The notes: generated by a model not told the origin, from the letters alone. Counted from the first letter of the stretch, positions 14,128 to 22,591 are shown. The stretch: DNA of 25,599 bases from Clostridia bacterium (GCA_017462505.1 JAFTQY010000078.1:1-25599); one strand, 5' to 3'. Numbers and translations: made by a program.

Positions 14128-14877
14128 CTATTTTTTATTCGCCGTCAATTTTTTTACCAGCCTAACGCCCTTGTTATAAAACATCGCGCCGTATTTCGGC
14201 TTTATGGCTATATAACCCTTTTGCGTTTGATTATCCACCAAAACAACCGTGATATTACCCAGAGAACGAACGACGTACCGAGTGGTTACATTCTTTTCTA
14301 CTTCCTTGTTCACGCATCTTGCGCAAAAATCTTTCAGCCAGTCCAAATCTTCCTTTTTCCCGTCTTCGCTGAACAGAAAGAGTACAAAGGCAACGTTCTT
14401 GCTTGTATACGCATGAAAAATCATGTTTTCTACTTCTTGGTTTACGCTGTTTTTTAAACCGTTTTGTACGTCCGCAAAGCCCACGAAATAATGAACGTAA
14501 TCGGTCGTCAGCGAAAAAGGGCGTTTGTGCAAATACTCGTCCTTTTCTGTAAAACCGCGTTTTTTACACGCCTCTATTATCCGCGCGCGCGTTATCCCGT
14601 TTAAAATAATATGCTCACCCTTTTTCATTTTCGCAAGACTGCGCGCGCTCGTATATTCCATAATACGGGTAAAATTCGGCAATAAAACCACCAAAACCGC
14701 CATAAGCAACGCGAGCGCAACCATAAACATCGGCACATATATTACCGTCGCAAAATCCTTTTCCATCAAAATAATTGAGGCGACCAACAGCCCCAGTCCC
14801 GACACCATAAAGGCGTAAGCAATCGCCAACAATTTTCTGTATTCTGTTTTTGACATCGGCGGTTTTTGCTTTTTCAT
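14128..14877 (-). CDS. Two-TM membrane protein of unknown function
   Basis: A 249-residue protein. A Lys-rich N-terminus (KKQKPPMSKTEYRK) precedes two hydrophobic helices (about 18-39 and 47-68). A soluble C-terminal domain of about 170 residues ends in basic residues and contains the motifs GEHIILNGITRARIIEAC and TTDYVHYFVGFADV. I recognise no family. The topology suggests a short external loop and a cytoplasmic domain. The start at 14877 is chosen over the TTG at 14931, which would overlap the rRNA methyltransferase gene; upstream there is only a weak purine stretch (GAGAGAGAAG), so the start is uncertain. It lies 35 bp after the methyltransferase stop and is probably co-transcribed. The stop is TAG. 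Confidence 0.75.
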   Translation of the reverse strand: MKKQKPPMSKTEYRKLLAIAYAFMVSGLGLLVASIILMEKDFATVIYVPMFMVALALLMAVLVVLLPNFTRIMEYTSARSLAKMKKGEHIILNGITRARIIEACKKRGFTEKDEYLHKRPFSLTTDYVHYFVGFADVQNGLKNSVNQEVENMIFHAYTSKNVAFVLFLFSEDGKKEDLDWLKDFCARCVNKEVEKNVTTRYVVRSLGNITVVLVDNQTQKGYIAIKPKYGAMFYNKGVRLVKKLTANKK

Positions 14878-14912
14878 CTTCTCTCTCGCGTCCTTTGCGT
14901 CAGTATTTTTGC

Positions 14913-16337
14913 TTATTTTCTCGTCAGACAAACCAGCGTTTCAACGTGCTTGGTCTGCGGGAACATGTCGTACGGTTGGATACGCTCTACCGCGTAATAC
15001 CCGCTGAGCGTTTCGCCGTCTGCCAAATCCGCATACGCAGGATTTTTTACCAGCTCGCCCTCTTTTTCAATCAGTCTGCCGCTCAAAATCCCCAAATCCC
15101 GCGCAAGGGTCGCAGGGTTGCAGCTGATCAACGTCAATTGCGGGATCCCGCTTTCCAACAGCGCAAACAATACGCTACGCGCAATACCCGCGCGCGGCGG
15201 GTCTAAAATCAGGCGCAGCTTTTCGCCCTTTTCCTTTTCCAAAACCGCGGGCAATTCCTTTTCTACGTACCCGCAAATATTCGTCATGTTCGTCAAGCCG
15301 TTCTTTGCTTTGAGCGAATCGGCGCATTTCGACGCCTCTTCTTCCAGCTCGATACCGTACACGCGCTTGGCAACCTTTGCGATCATCGCCGTCAGCAAGC
15401 CGCCGCCCGAATACGCGTCGATCACCACCTCGTCGCCGCCTTGACACACCGTCTTTAACGCGTCCTTATACAGCTTTGTCCGCACGTTTTCGTTGACCTG
15501 TAAAAAGGTAACAGGCCCCGCCTCGTACACAATTCCGTGCTCCTGCGCCTCAAAAACCCCCACCCCGTGTACGAGATGAAACTCTTTTCCAAGGATCACG
15601 TTCGTGTCCGAATCGTTGACGTTAAGATAGAGCGAGAACTCTTTGAAAATCCCCGAAAGCAAGCCCACCAGATAGGGAACGTTGGGCAGATTTCGCTTTG
15701 CGGTGACCAAAGTCACGATAAATTTGCCGCCGATCTCCCGCGCGACGATATGGCGCAAAGCGCCCGCCTTTTTCTCTTCGTCGTACCCTTTGACGGCACA
15801 TTCCGTCATATACCGTTTGACGACGGCAATCAGCTTTTCCGCCCATTCGGGGTGAATGGCGCAGGCGTTGACGGGCACGATACGGTGGCTGTGTTCGGCA
15901 TAGAACCCGACGACGTTGTTGCCGTCCCTGTCCACCCCCACGGGAATTTGCAATTTATTGCGATACCCGTAGGACATGTCGCTTTTAACCGCCGTCGGCA
16001 CGTCGATATTAAGCCCCCCGATCTTGCGCAAAGCATCCTTGACGACCGTCGCTTTGTGGACAAGCTGCGCGCTGTAATCGAGGTGTTGCAGGCAACACCC
16101 GCCGCATTTGGAAAACACGGGACATTTTACGCGGACGCGCTCTTCGGCGGGCGTTAAGACCTCTTCCGCCTTGCCATAGCCCACGTTGCCCTTGATTTTC
16201 AGCACGCGAAAACGGATTTTTTCGCCCGGTAAACAAGCAGGCACGAAGAAAGTAACCCCCTCGTGCCGAATAATCCCTTCGCCGTTCGAGCCGATTCCGT
16301 CGCAAACCGCGCTAATAATGTCGTTCTTTTCAATCAT
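14913..16337 (-). CDS. rlmD: 23S rRNA (uracil-C5)-methyltransferase, RlmD/RlmCD family
   Basis: A 474-residue enzyme of the RumA/TrmA family, which uses SAM to methylate C5 of specific uridines in 23S rRNA. It has an N-terminal TRAM-like beta domain (about 1-65), a [4Fe-4S] motif C72-x5-C78-x2-C81 (CPVFSKCGGC) with a further Cys near 157 (NACAIHP), a Rossmann core with VIDAYSGGGLLTAMIA, then LDPPRAG and the catalytic Cys in SCNPATLARD. In Firmicutes one enzyme often does the work of both RlmC and RlmD, so the exact target is not fixed. AAGGGG precedes the ATG at 16337. The gene lies between two membrane protein genes in the same direction. Confidence 0.94.
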   Translation of the reverse strand: MIEKNDIISAVCDGIGSNGEGIIRHEGVTFFVPACLPGEKIRFRVLKIKGNVGYGKAEEVLTPAEERVRVKCPVFSKCGGCCLQHLDYSAQLVHKATVVKDALRKIGGLNIDVPTAVKSDMSYGYRNKLQIPVGVDRDGNNVVGFYAEHSHRIVPVNACAIHPEWAEKLIAVVKRYMTECAVKGYDEEKKAGALRHIVAREIGGKFIVTLVTAKRNLPNVPYLVGLLSGIFKEFSLYLNVNDSDTNVILGKEFHLVHGVGVFEAQEHGIVYEAGPVTFLQVNENVRTKLYKDALKTVCQGGDEVVIDAYSGGGLLTAMIAKVAKRVYGIELEEEASKCADSLKAKNGLTNMTNICGYVEKELPAVLEKEKGEKLRLILDPPRAGIARSVLFALLESGIPQLTLISCNPATLARDLGILSGRLIEKEGELVKNPAYADLADGETLSGYYAVERIQPYDMFPQTKHVETLVCLTRK

Positions 16338-16400
16338 AACCCCTTACCCCCTATTCCCGTTTAGGTTAGAAGTTTTTCCTTAGAGCCTATTGATCTTTTC

Positions 16401-16922
16401 TTATTTTTTCGTAATTCTGCGAACCAAATTGTTCACCCAAAACCGCCATTTGTACATGGCGTAGTCGTACAGCACGAACAACGCCGTGCCCGCCACCAAA
16501 ATAATCGGTAGGATAAACCGATCGAAGTAAGTAACCCCCGTCGTCAGCACGATAAATTTCCAAATCACCCAAAGGGTAGCGTCAAACCATACCGCCTTGA
16601 TACCGCAGGCAAGCCAACGGTTGATCCGCGTTTTTAATTGCAGCTCGTTGACAAGCGGGTGCAACCCGAAAAACATCGCAAACGGTATAATATCCCAAAA
16701 CCGCGCCGCCGCGAACAAAAAGGATAATATACTGGTCGCTATATACGCCAGAGCGTAGCCCCACCAACTCTGTTTGGCGAGCGGTAACATCAACGCAACG
16801 GTCGCGAGCAAATAGCCCGTAAAAAGCAACACGTCCGAATAAACGCCCAACACCAAAATAATTGTGGATAACGCGCAGGCGAGCGCCGAAAGCGCTATTT
16901 CATACGCCGTTATTTTTCTCAT
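16401..16922 (-). CDS. Multi-pass membrane protein of unknown function
   Basis: A 173-residue, very hydrophobic protein with about five or six membrane helices: 8-27, 30-47, 54-72, 76-90, about 104-125 and 135-155. The C-terminus is short and basic (VRRITKK). Conserved-looking motifs are LLFTGYLLATVALMLPLA and FGLHPLVNELQLK. It resembles the substrate-binding S components of ECF transporters in size and helix density, but no specific family is clear, so this is only an analogy. The ATG at 16922 has a weak GAGAAG site. It is 63 bp before the rRNA methyltransferase gene and downstream of a small terminator (16963-16983). Confidence 0.78.
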   Translation of the reverse strand: MRKITAYEIALSALACALSTIILVLGVYSDVLLFTGYLLATVALMLPLAKQSWWGYALAYIATSILSFLFAAARFWDIIPFAMFFGLHPLVNELQLKTRINRWLACGIKAVWFDATLWVIWKFIVLTTGVTYFDRFILPIILVAGTALFVLYDYAMYKWRFWVNNLVRRITKK

Positions 16923-16962
16923 TTTTTCTTCTCGTTTCGACCCGTATAGGGGTCTTTATCGT

Positions 16963-16983
16963 TAAAAGAGCGCCTTAGCGCTC
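16963..16983 (-). terminator. Short terminator after the J-like gene
   Basis: On the minus strand GAGCGC-taag-GCGCTC (16983-16968) is followed by TTTTAAC. The stem is perfect and GC-rich but the T run is short. It lies 14 bp after the stop at 16997. Confidence 0.7.
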
Positions 16984-16996
16984 CTCGTTTACAACA

Positions 16997-17623
16997 TCAT
17001 CTACAACTGCAACAAATATCAAACAGACAGCTCACGCAAAGATAGGTGTAGCAAAACGAACAGCAATCGGAGCAAACGTTGCCGCCCATCTGTTCTCTAT
17101 CGTCCTGCGGAGGACGGTTGTTGTACGGGTTTTGGTACGCGCCGCCGCCCGAGTACGCCGACTGGTTGTTATACTCGTTTTTGGCGTTCATCTTGGAATA
17201 CGCCGCGCGGTATTTGCTGTTGGACGGATCCATTTGCATAGCGATCTCCAACTGCTTTTTGCTGTCGTTCGTCCAGTTTTTCTTGTAATAGACGACCGCC
17301 TGCAAATAATGCCATTCCGCCGTGCGCTGATCGAACTTGTCCAAAGCGGACTGCGCTTCCGCGATCTTGTCCTGCTTTAACATTTCCGCGATCTCTTCAA
17401 AGGAGCTAAGCCCCGAAGTGTTTTCGCTGCGTTCTTTTCTGGACGCCTTGATTTCCTTGTACGCCGTTTCCAGTTTCGTCAGCATTTTTGCGGCGTTGTT
17501 GCCCGCCTCTCCGTCCAACCATCTGTCCTCGCGGTACTTATCGCGGAGCTCTTGATAACGCACGTCGATTTCTTCGTCCGTCGCTTGTTCGGTCAAACCG
17601 AGAAGTTCGTAATATTCTTTCAT
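16997..17623 (-). CDS. J-like domain protein with Cys-rich tail
   Basis: A 208-residue protein. The first 60 residues follow the DnaJ pattern (YYELLGLTEQATDEEIDVRY then LETAYKEI), but the HPD tripeptide needed to stimulate DnaK is missing (YREDRW at that place). A TPR-like helical region follows (about 75-145, with AEWHYLQAVVYYKKNWTNDS and A-x-x-x-DPSN), then a Gly/Asn/Tyr-rich linker. The last 25 residues hold nine Cys, which may bind metal or be lipid-modified. AGGAGA precedes the ATG at 17623. It is 35 bp downstream of the DUF5685-like gene and forms an operon with it; the two Cys-rich proteins are likely partners. The role is unknown. It is not an Hsp40 in the strict sense. Confidence 0.85.
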   Translation of the reverse strand: MKEYYELLGLTEQATDEEIDVRYQELRDKYREDRWLDGEAGNNAAKMLTKLETAYKEIKASRKERSENTSGLSSFEEIAEMLKQDKIAEAQSALDKFDQRTAEWHYLQAVVYYKKNWTNDSKKQLEIAMQMDPSNSKYRAAYSKMNAKNEYNNQSAYSGGGAYQNPYNNRPPQDDREQMGGNVCSDCCSFCYTYLCVSCLFDICCSCR

Positions 17624-17658
17624 GTTTATCTCCTGTCGGCTTTCGCCGAATTTTTCTC

Positions 17659-18570
17659 TTATTTAGTGTCTACTGTTTTCGTACTTTTATCCGCTTTGCG
17701 GCGCGCCTTTGTCTTTCTGCCGTTGCAGTCGCACCCCGACATGATTTGTTTGGTCATCTGCGGCAACCCGCGAAGAAGAATATTGTCCGACAAATCGCGG
17801 TTATAACGAAATTCTATTCCGCTCAAATTTTCGCGGATATCAAAGAAGATCGCGTGAAAGACAAAGCGCACTTCGTCGGCGTGCTCACCGCTTAAAAGCG
17901 CCTGTTTGCTCGGCGCGTTATACGCCAAGACAAAGGGGTTGTACGCGCCCTTTTTCACGTCCTTATCGTAATCGTCCAGCGCGTCGATCAGGTATATCCA
18001 TTTGCCGACGGCATAGAAAAGGTTGCGGGTGTTTGCCGTCGCCTTTTCCCCCAGCGCGTAATCGGAAAACTGCGCCAAGATCATCGCCGTAGCGTCCGCC
18101 GCGCGGTCGATACTCTCCGTTTTCGCCTTTTCGATCTGTTCTTGCGTAGCAAGATTTTCGCGGACGATCCGTTCGATTTCGGGGTACGCCTTTTTCATGC
18201 GCTTAAACCCTTTTTTGAACCACAGCCGTTTGCCTCTGCCACGATCCCCGTCCGCGATATCGTCGGTATATTTATAATACACCAGCGCGGTGTTGAGCGC
18301 ACCAAGCCGTCTTGTCAGCTCGTCCACGTTCGCCATTTGACGGGAGCGGATACAATGGGTCAGACAATGCTGTTTTTCTATCTTTACGTCTTCCCCTAAG
18401 ATATTATGCATGATAACGGACAAAAAGGTGACGTCGTAGGAAAGCCCCATGCGCGCCGTCTGCCCGCACACCTGTCCGATGCCCTTGCACACGCCGCAAT
18501 ACATAGCGCGATATAACACATCGTCTTTCATATATAAATACGGCTTGTCCGCGCGTACGTATCCGAACAT
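17659..18570 (-). CDS. DUF5685-like protein
   Basis: A 303-residue, mostly helical protein. It begins MFGYVRADKPYLYMKDDVLY and has YCGVCKGIGQVCG and KQHCLTHC near residues 28-72, which looks like a metal-binding Cys set. I recognise it as the DUF5685 type found in Clostridia; the function is unknown. Two Asp clusters, YKYTDDIADGD (about 102-112) and LIDALDDYDKD (about 193-203), sit on predicted helices and recall the two metal-binding Asp motifs of all-alpha isoprenoid synthases. The C-terminus is basic (RKTKARRKADKSTK) after another C-D-C. The gene has its own promoter (18621-18649) and is followed after 35 bp by the J-like gene. The start at 18570 has GGAAGG upstream. Confidence 0.82.
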   Translation of the reverse strand: MFGYVRADKPYLYMKDDVLYRAMYCGVCKGIGQVCGQTARMGLSYDVTFLSVIMHNILGEDVKIEKQHCLTHCIRSRQMANVDELTRRLGALNTALVYYKYTDDIADGDRGRGKRLWFKKGFKRMKKAYPEIERIVRENLATQEQIEKAKTESIDRAADATAMILAQFSDYALGEKATANTRNLFYAVGKWIYLIDALDDYDKDVKKGAYNPFVLAYNAPSKQALLSGEHADEVRFVFHAIFFDIRENLSGIEFRYNRDLSDNILLRGLPQMTKQIMSGCDCNGRKTKARRKADKSTKTVDTK

Positions 18571-18620
18571 TTTCCCTTCCTTTGCGCGTTTTTCTTCTTA
18601 CAAAGTCCACGCCTATTTTC

Positions 18621-18649
18621 AGTATACCCGTTTTCGCCGTAAAACGCAA
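18621..18649 (-). promoter_or_regulatory. Likely promoter of the DUF5685/J-like operon
   Basis: On the minus strand TTGCGT (18644-18649) and TATACT (18621-18626) are separated by 17 bp, about 50 bp upstream of the ATG at 18570. Confidence 0.6.
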
Positions 18650-18661
18650 CGAAAACGCCCC

Positions 18662-18705
18662 GTCTATCCGCCGTCTTCACAAGAAAAGACGGGATTTTTC
18701 ACATG
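18662..18705 (-). terminator. Possible terminator-like hairpin after thrC
   Basis: On the minus strand CCCGTCTT is followed by two alternative complements (GAAGACGG, and AGACGGGG further on), giving competing stems. No good T run follows on the minus strand. Termination is plausible but weak. Confidence 0.35.
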
Positions 18706-18728
18706 CTTAACAAATTTTTCCTTGTTTC

Positions 18729-20267
18729 TTACTTGTCTTGGGGTACGGGCACGATCTTGCCGTCCGCTAATTCCAAAATCAGCGCCGCCATGTCGTCCAA
18801 GTTATTTTTTACTTTCGTCTTAAAACGGGGGGTGCGGTAACGGAGCTCCATCAGGCTCTTGGGCGGTTTCATCGCCGTCAAAAGGTGCAATCTCTTGATC
18901 CCCTTAAAGCTGTCCTTAACGTCGTTACCCGAAAGCGCGTACAGCACGTCCTGCGGGAATTTGTACGGGTTCGCCGTCGAAAGCACGACCACGGGGGTCT
19001 TGTCCTTTTCGTCGATCTTCTCGCGCGCCTCTTTCCATTGCATGTACACCGCCAAAGCCACGCCCGTATGCGTGTCCATCGCATAGCCGTACTCGTCGAA
19101 AATTTCGTACATAGCCTCTACCGTGCCGTCCTCGCTGGCAAAGCCGCCGAAAAATTCCTCGTCCAAAATCGCCTTTTCCTGCGCCGTGATCGAATATTCC
19201 TTTTCGTCCTGCAATTGCTGCATACGCTTTGCCGTAAGCTCTGCGTTTCTGCCGCTGATCTCAAAGAGCAGACGTTCCAAATTCGACGACACCAAAATAT
19301 CCATCGACGGGGACATGGTGCGGAAGAAATTGCGTTTTACGTCGTATACGCCCTTTTTGAAAAATTCCGCCAAAACCTTGTTTCTGTTCGACGCGCAAAC
19401 GAGCTTTCTAACGGGCAAGCCCATCTGTTTTGCGTACCAGCCCGCCAAAATATCCCCGAAATTCCCCGTGGGTACGACGAAGTCGATCTTGTCCCCCATT
19501 TGGATCTGACGGGAAGTGATCAAATCGAGATACGCCGAGAAATAGTAGGCGATCTGCGGCGCAAGCCGCCCGAAGTTGATCGAGTTCGCGCTGGATAACC
19601 GCGTTTTCTTTTCCGCGAGCTTTGCGTTGAAATCCTCGGACGCGAACAGGCGTTTTACCGCGCGTTGGCAATCGTCGAAGTTCCCCTCGACCGCCGCCAC
19701 GAACACGTTGTTCCCGTCCTGCACGGTCATCTGCAAGCGTTGCATTTTCGCAACCCCCTCGTCGGGATAGAACACGGCAACCTTCGTGCCTTTTACGTCG
19801 CGGAAACCCTCCAACGCCGCTTTGCCCGTATCCCCGCTCGTCGCCGCCAAAATCAAAATTTCGTCGTCGATACCCGTGATCTCACAGCTCTTTTTCAAAA
19901 GGTAGGGAAGAACGGTGAGCGCCATATCCTTAAACGCGCAGGTAGGGCCGTGGAAAAGCTCCAACACGTACAGACCCGTTTCGCCGTCCACCTTGACAAG
20001 GGGCACGGGGTCGTCGCCCGTGAACGTGGAATATGCCTTTTCGCAGATTTCTTTGAGATAGTCCGCGCCCAGCTCCTCCGCGAGATATTTGCCAAGCACG
20101 AACGCCGCGCGTTCGGGATAGCTCATCTCTGTCATGCTTTCCATTTCTTCCACGGTGATCTTAGGAAAAGTTTCGGGAACGTACAAGCCGCCGTTTTTTG
20201 CCAATCCTTGCACGATCGCCTGCGCACCCGTTACTTTTTCTCCGCCTCTTGTGCTGATAAAATACAT
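18729..20267 (-). CDS. thrC: Threonine synthase
   Basis: ThrC converts O-phosphohomoserine to threonine and phosphate with PLP, the last step of threonine synthesis. The 512-residue protein belongs to the long (class I, E. coli/yeast-like) group. The N-terminus MYFISTRGGEKVTGAQAIVQ is characteristic. The PLP lysine is K113 in FHGPTCAFKDMAL. The Gly/Ser phosphate-binding loop is AATSGDTGKAAL. VPTGNFGDILAGWYAK is the usual conserved segment. AGGA lies upstream of the ATG at 20267. No other threonine-pathway gene is adjacent. A hairpin in the leader (20304-20334) might be regulatory. The stop is TAA. Confidence 0.96.
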   Translation of the reverse strand: MYFISTRGGEKVTGAQAIVQGLAKNGGLYVPETFPKITVEEMESMTEMSYPERAAFVLGKYLAEELGADYLKEICEKAYSTFTGDDPVPLVKVDGETGLYVLELFHGPTCAFKDMALTVLPYLLKKSCEITGIDDEILILAATSGDTGKAALEGFRDVKGTKVAVFYPDEGVAKMQRLQMTVQDGNNVFVAAVEGNFDDCQRAVKRLFASEDFNAKLAEKKTRLSSANSINFGRLAPQIAYYFSAYLDLITSRQIQMGDKIDFVVPTGNFGDILAGWYAKQMGLPVRKLVCASNRNKVLAEFFKKGVYDVKRNFFRTMSPSMDILVSSNLERLLFEISGRNAELTAKRMQQLQDEKEYSITAQEKAILDEEFFGGFASEDGTVEAMYEIFDEYGYAMDTHTGVALAVYMQWKEAREKIDEKDKTPVVVLSTANPYKFPQDVLYALSGNDVKDSFKGIKRLHLLTAMKPPKSLMELRYRTPRFKTKVKNNLDDMAALILELADGKIVPVPQDK

Positions 20268-20303
20268 TTTTTTGTCCTGCCTTTTTCGGATTTTTTAACG
20301 CGC

Positions 20304-20334
20304 AAAGCAGGCAGCAACCCGTGCCGCCTCGCTT
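20304..20334 (-). promoter_or_regulatory. Hairpin in the thrC leader
   Basis: On the minus strand AAAGC-g-AGGCGGCA-cgggt-TGCTGCCT-GCTTT forms a stem of about 13 bp with one bulge and one G-U pair, about 40 nt upstream of the thrC ATG. On the plus strand the same hairpin is followed by a T run. It lacks T-box sequence elements. Its role is unclear. Confidence 0.4.
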
Positions 20335-20445
20335 TTTTTAGCGCTCTTCATTTTTTCCGCCTTATTGTATTCTCTTTAATTATATTCTCTTGTGCTATTG
20401 TTTCTATACGCGGCGTAACCGCCGAGGGCTAAGGCAGAGCCTTAA

Positions 20446-20475
20446 CAAAAAGCCGAACGGAAAGACCGCTCGGCT
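20446..20475 (-). terminator. Intrinsic terminator of the small P-loop gene
   Basis: On the minus strand AGCCGAGCGG-tcttt-CCGTTCGGCT (20475-20451) is followed by TTTTTG. There is one mismatch in a 10 bp stem. Two further small palindromes lie next to it: TAAGGC-aga-GCCTTA and CGGCG-taac-CGCCG (20410-20445). Confidence 0.85.
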
Positions 20476-20517
20476 AATCCTCCCTATATTTCCTTGCGCG
20501 CCATGGGCGCACGGTCA

Positions 20518-20925
20518 TTAAAGATACTTCGTTACAAAATCGGGAAGTTCTTCTTTTTCCGCGGAAACGGAAACGGTGATAACGAGATTGTTGGTTTTGG
20601 AAACTTTGTCCAGCATATAGAAGAAGGACGCTAATTCCTGTACGGGTTTGCCTGCGATACGAACTACGCCGTCAATGTATACGTATTCGTTGTCGTGGTT
20701 GCCTGCGATAACGCCTTTGATAAAGCCGCAAAGCGCCGCCTCGCCCGCTACGTCGTATTCGCTGGTGTCGATAAAGCGAATTTCGCGTTCCAAATCATAC
20801 ATACCGCGCTTGCTGTCGGTAATAAAAATCATGTGACCTTTGGCTTGGGGTACAGTCGAGTTTGCGGCGTCAATCATCAATTTCGTCTTGCCGGTACCCT
20901 TTGCGCCGTAAATAACTTTAATCAT
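20518..20925 (-). CDS. Small P-loop NTPase of unknown function
   Basis: A 135-residue single-domain protein. It starts with a Walker A motif G7-A-K-G-T-G-K-T14 directly after the first beta strand (MIKVIY), and has a plausible Walker B YVYID at 81-85. Between them lie ITDSKRGMYDLEREIRFID and a short acidic helix. No other domain follows, so it is much smaller than RecA, PilT or AAA proteins and resembles a minimal ATPase or regulator. GGGAGGA precedes the ATG at 20925. It has its own promoter (20988-21015) and terminator (20446-20475), so it is a single-gene unit. Function unknown; annotations of similar proteins as PilT-like rest only on the P-loop. Confidence 0.85.
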   Translation of the reverse strand: MIKVIYGAKGTGKTKLMIDAANSTVPQAKGHMIFITDSKRGMYDLEREIRFIDTSEYDVAGEAALCGFIKGVIAGNHDNEYVYIDGVVRIAGKPVQELASFFYMLDKVSKTNNLVITVSVSAEKEELPDFVTKYL

Positions 20926-20987
20926 AATAAAATCCTCCCAGATTTTGTCTTACTTACCCGATGAAAATGGGTGTTTTTTTTCGGTTT

Positions 20988-21015
20988 ATTATAGTTTAAC
21001 AGATTTTGCACACAA
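20988..21015 (-). promoter_or_regulatory. Promoter of the small P-loop gene
   Basis: On the minus strand TTGTGT (21010-21015) and TATAAT (20988-20993) are spaced by 16 bp. An AT-rich stretch that may act as an UP element lies just upstream (21020-21090). The leader of about 55 nt contains ACCC-attttcatc-GGGT. Confidence 0.68.
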
Positions 21016-21126
21016 TTTCAAGACCTTTTTGAAAAATTTTTGCCCAATTTTAGAAAAATTTTTAGGAAATAGCTAAAAATATGCTTTTTTTGCTTGGCAT
21101 TCCTTAATTGTTCACCGTTTTTACAG

Positions 21127-21271
21127 GGGTACGCCACGAGATTACTTCGTCACTATCGCTCCTCGTAATAACATAAAAGACTGTCATCGCGAGAACGTGG
21201 AAACGTTCGTGGCGATCTCGGCTTTGATTTATACGGGATTACCACAGTCGCTTTCGCTCCTTCGCAATGAC
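21127..21271. repeat. Dispersed palindromic repeat (GTCATyGCGA family)
   Basis: GTCATCGCGA at 21183 and TCGCAATGAC at 21262-21271 are near-perfect inverted ends. The adjoining TACGCCACGAGATTAC (about 21130-21145) matches the core of the element at 2589-2651. No open frame. Together with the P-loop gene leader it accounts for the gene-free stretch 20926-21315. Confidence 0.7.
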
Positions 21272-21273
21272 AA

Positions 21274-21300
21274 AGAGCCGACGGGGTTTCCGTCGGCTCT
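21274..21300 (-). terminator. Terminator-like hairpin after the aminotransferase gene
   Basis: AGAGCCGACGG (21274-21284) and CCGTCGGCTCT (21290-21300) form a perfect 11 bp stem with a 5-nt loop, 16 bp after the stop. On the minus strand only TTTGTC follows, so the T run is weak. Confidence 0.7.
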
Positions 21301-21315
21301 CTTTGTGGATATCTT

Positions 21316-22515
21316 TTATTTCAATTCGGAAACGAAACGGGCGATACGCGCCAAGCCTTCGTCTATGTCCTGTTCGGAAAGGGCATACGAAAGCCGTACG
21401 CAATCGTCTGCGCCAAAGGACACCCCAGGTACGGTCGCTACCTTTTCACCCTCTAACAGCGCGTCCGCAAATTCGATCGAATTCGTGATCGCTTTGCCCT
21501 GATAGCTCTTGCCGAACAAACTGCCGATCACCAGCATCACGTAGAACGCCCCGTCGGGTTCTACCGCGCTCACGCCGTCGATACCGTCGATCAATGCAAG
21601 CAATTTTGCTCTGCGCTTATCAAACACGCTTACCATCGCCGCAACCTCTTCCTCGGGCGCGCTCAACGCCTCGATCGTCGCGTACTGCGAAATGGAGCTT
21701 GCGTTCGACGTTGCGTGGCTCTGGAACGAGTCGATGGCTTTCGCTACGTCCTTGGGCGCAGCCAAATATCCGATACGCCAGCCCGTCATGGCATAAGATT
21801 TCGATACGCCGTTGACCGTCACCGTCAGCTCTTTCATCTTCTCGCTGACCGCCGCGATCGAGAACGCTTTCACGCCGTTATAGCACAGCTTTTCGTAGAT
21901 CTCATCCGCCAAAACGAAAATTTCCGCCTCTTCGCAAACCGCCGCAATCGCGCGCACCTCTTCTTCCGTGTACACCGCGCCCGTGGGGTTGGACGGGGAA
22001 TTGAAGATCAGCATTTTGGTCTTGGGCGTGATCGCCGCTTTCAGCTCCGCCGCCGTGAATTTATATTTGTTTTCCTTTTTGCAGGGCAACGTCTTTACCA
22101 CGCCGCCGCAAACCTTTACCACTTCGGGATAGGTCAGCCAGTAGGGCTCGGGAATGATCACCTCGTCGCCGTCGTCCAAAAGGGCGTAGCATGCGTTGAA
22201 AATGGAATGCTTTGCGCCGTTGGAAACGATGATTTGGGAGGGCTCGTAATCCAGCCCGTTGTCCTTTTTAAATTTTTCGCAAATGGCTTTGCGCAGAGGC
22301 AGCAAGCCCGACGACGGCGTGTATTTGGTATGCCCCGCGTCCAGCGCCGCTTTCGCCGCCGCAATGATATGCTCGGGGGTGTTGAAGTCGGGTTCGCCCA
22401 CGCCGAAGGACACTACCGATTCGCCCGCCGCCTTCATCGCCTTCGCCTTAGCCGAAATCGCCAGGGTCAGCGAGGGGGAAATGGTAGCCACTCTTTTGGA
22501 AACTCTGTTTTTCAT
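21316..22515 (-). CDS. Class I aspartate-type aminotransferase
   Basis: A 399-residue PLP-dependent transaminase, most like aspartate/aromatic aminotransferases of the AspB type. Evidence includes the N-terminal segment VVSFGVGEPDFNTPEHI, the NSPSNPTGAVYT loop, ADEIYEKL with the Asp that contacts the PLP nitrogen, the PLP lysine K239 in NGVSKSYAMTGWRIGY, and the C-terminal Arg in VRLSYALS that binds the substrate carboxylate. It probably interconverts aspartate and oxaloacetate with glutamate/2-oxoglutarate, but specificity cannot be read. GGAGAG precedes the ATG at 22515. It is a single gene with a weak promoter candidate at 22563-22591. Confidence 0.93.
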   Translation of the reverse strand: MKNRVSKRVATISPSLTLAISAKAKAMKAAGESVVSFGVGEPDFNTPEHIIAAAKAALDAGHTKYTPSSGLLPLRKAICEKFKKDNGLDYEPSQIIVSNGAKHSIFNACYALLDDGDEVIIPEPYWLTYPEVVKVCGGVVKTLPCKKENKYKFTAAELKAAITPKTKMLIFNSPSNPTGAVYTEEEVRAIAAVCEEAEIFVLADEIYEKLCYNGVKAFSIAAVSEKMKELTVTVNGVSKSYAMTGWRIGYLAAPKDVAKAIDSFQSHATSNASSISQYATIEALSAPEEEVAAMVSVFDKRRAKLLALIDGIDGVSAVEPDGAFYVMLVIGSLFGKSYQGKAITNSIEFADALLEGEKVATVPGVSFGADDCVRLSYALSEQDIDEGLARIARFVSELK

Positions 22516-22562
22516 ACGTTTATCTCTCCGTAGTTCTTGTTCTTGTAATTATTAACTCTCTT

Positions 22563-22591
22563 ATTTTACCTTTTTTTCAAAAAGAAAGCAA
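22563..22591 (-). promoter_or_regulatory. Candidate promoter of the aminotransferase gene
   Basis: On the minus strand TTGCTT (22586-22591) and TAAAAT (22563-22568) are spaced by 17 bp, about 48 bp before the ATG. The -35 box is a weak match. Confidence 0.45.

Noticed and set aside
20304..20400. T-box or threonine attenuator before thrC
   Set aside because: No T-box core sequence, no antiterminator pair and no Thr-rich leader peptide could be found; only one hairpin is clear.
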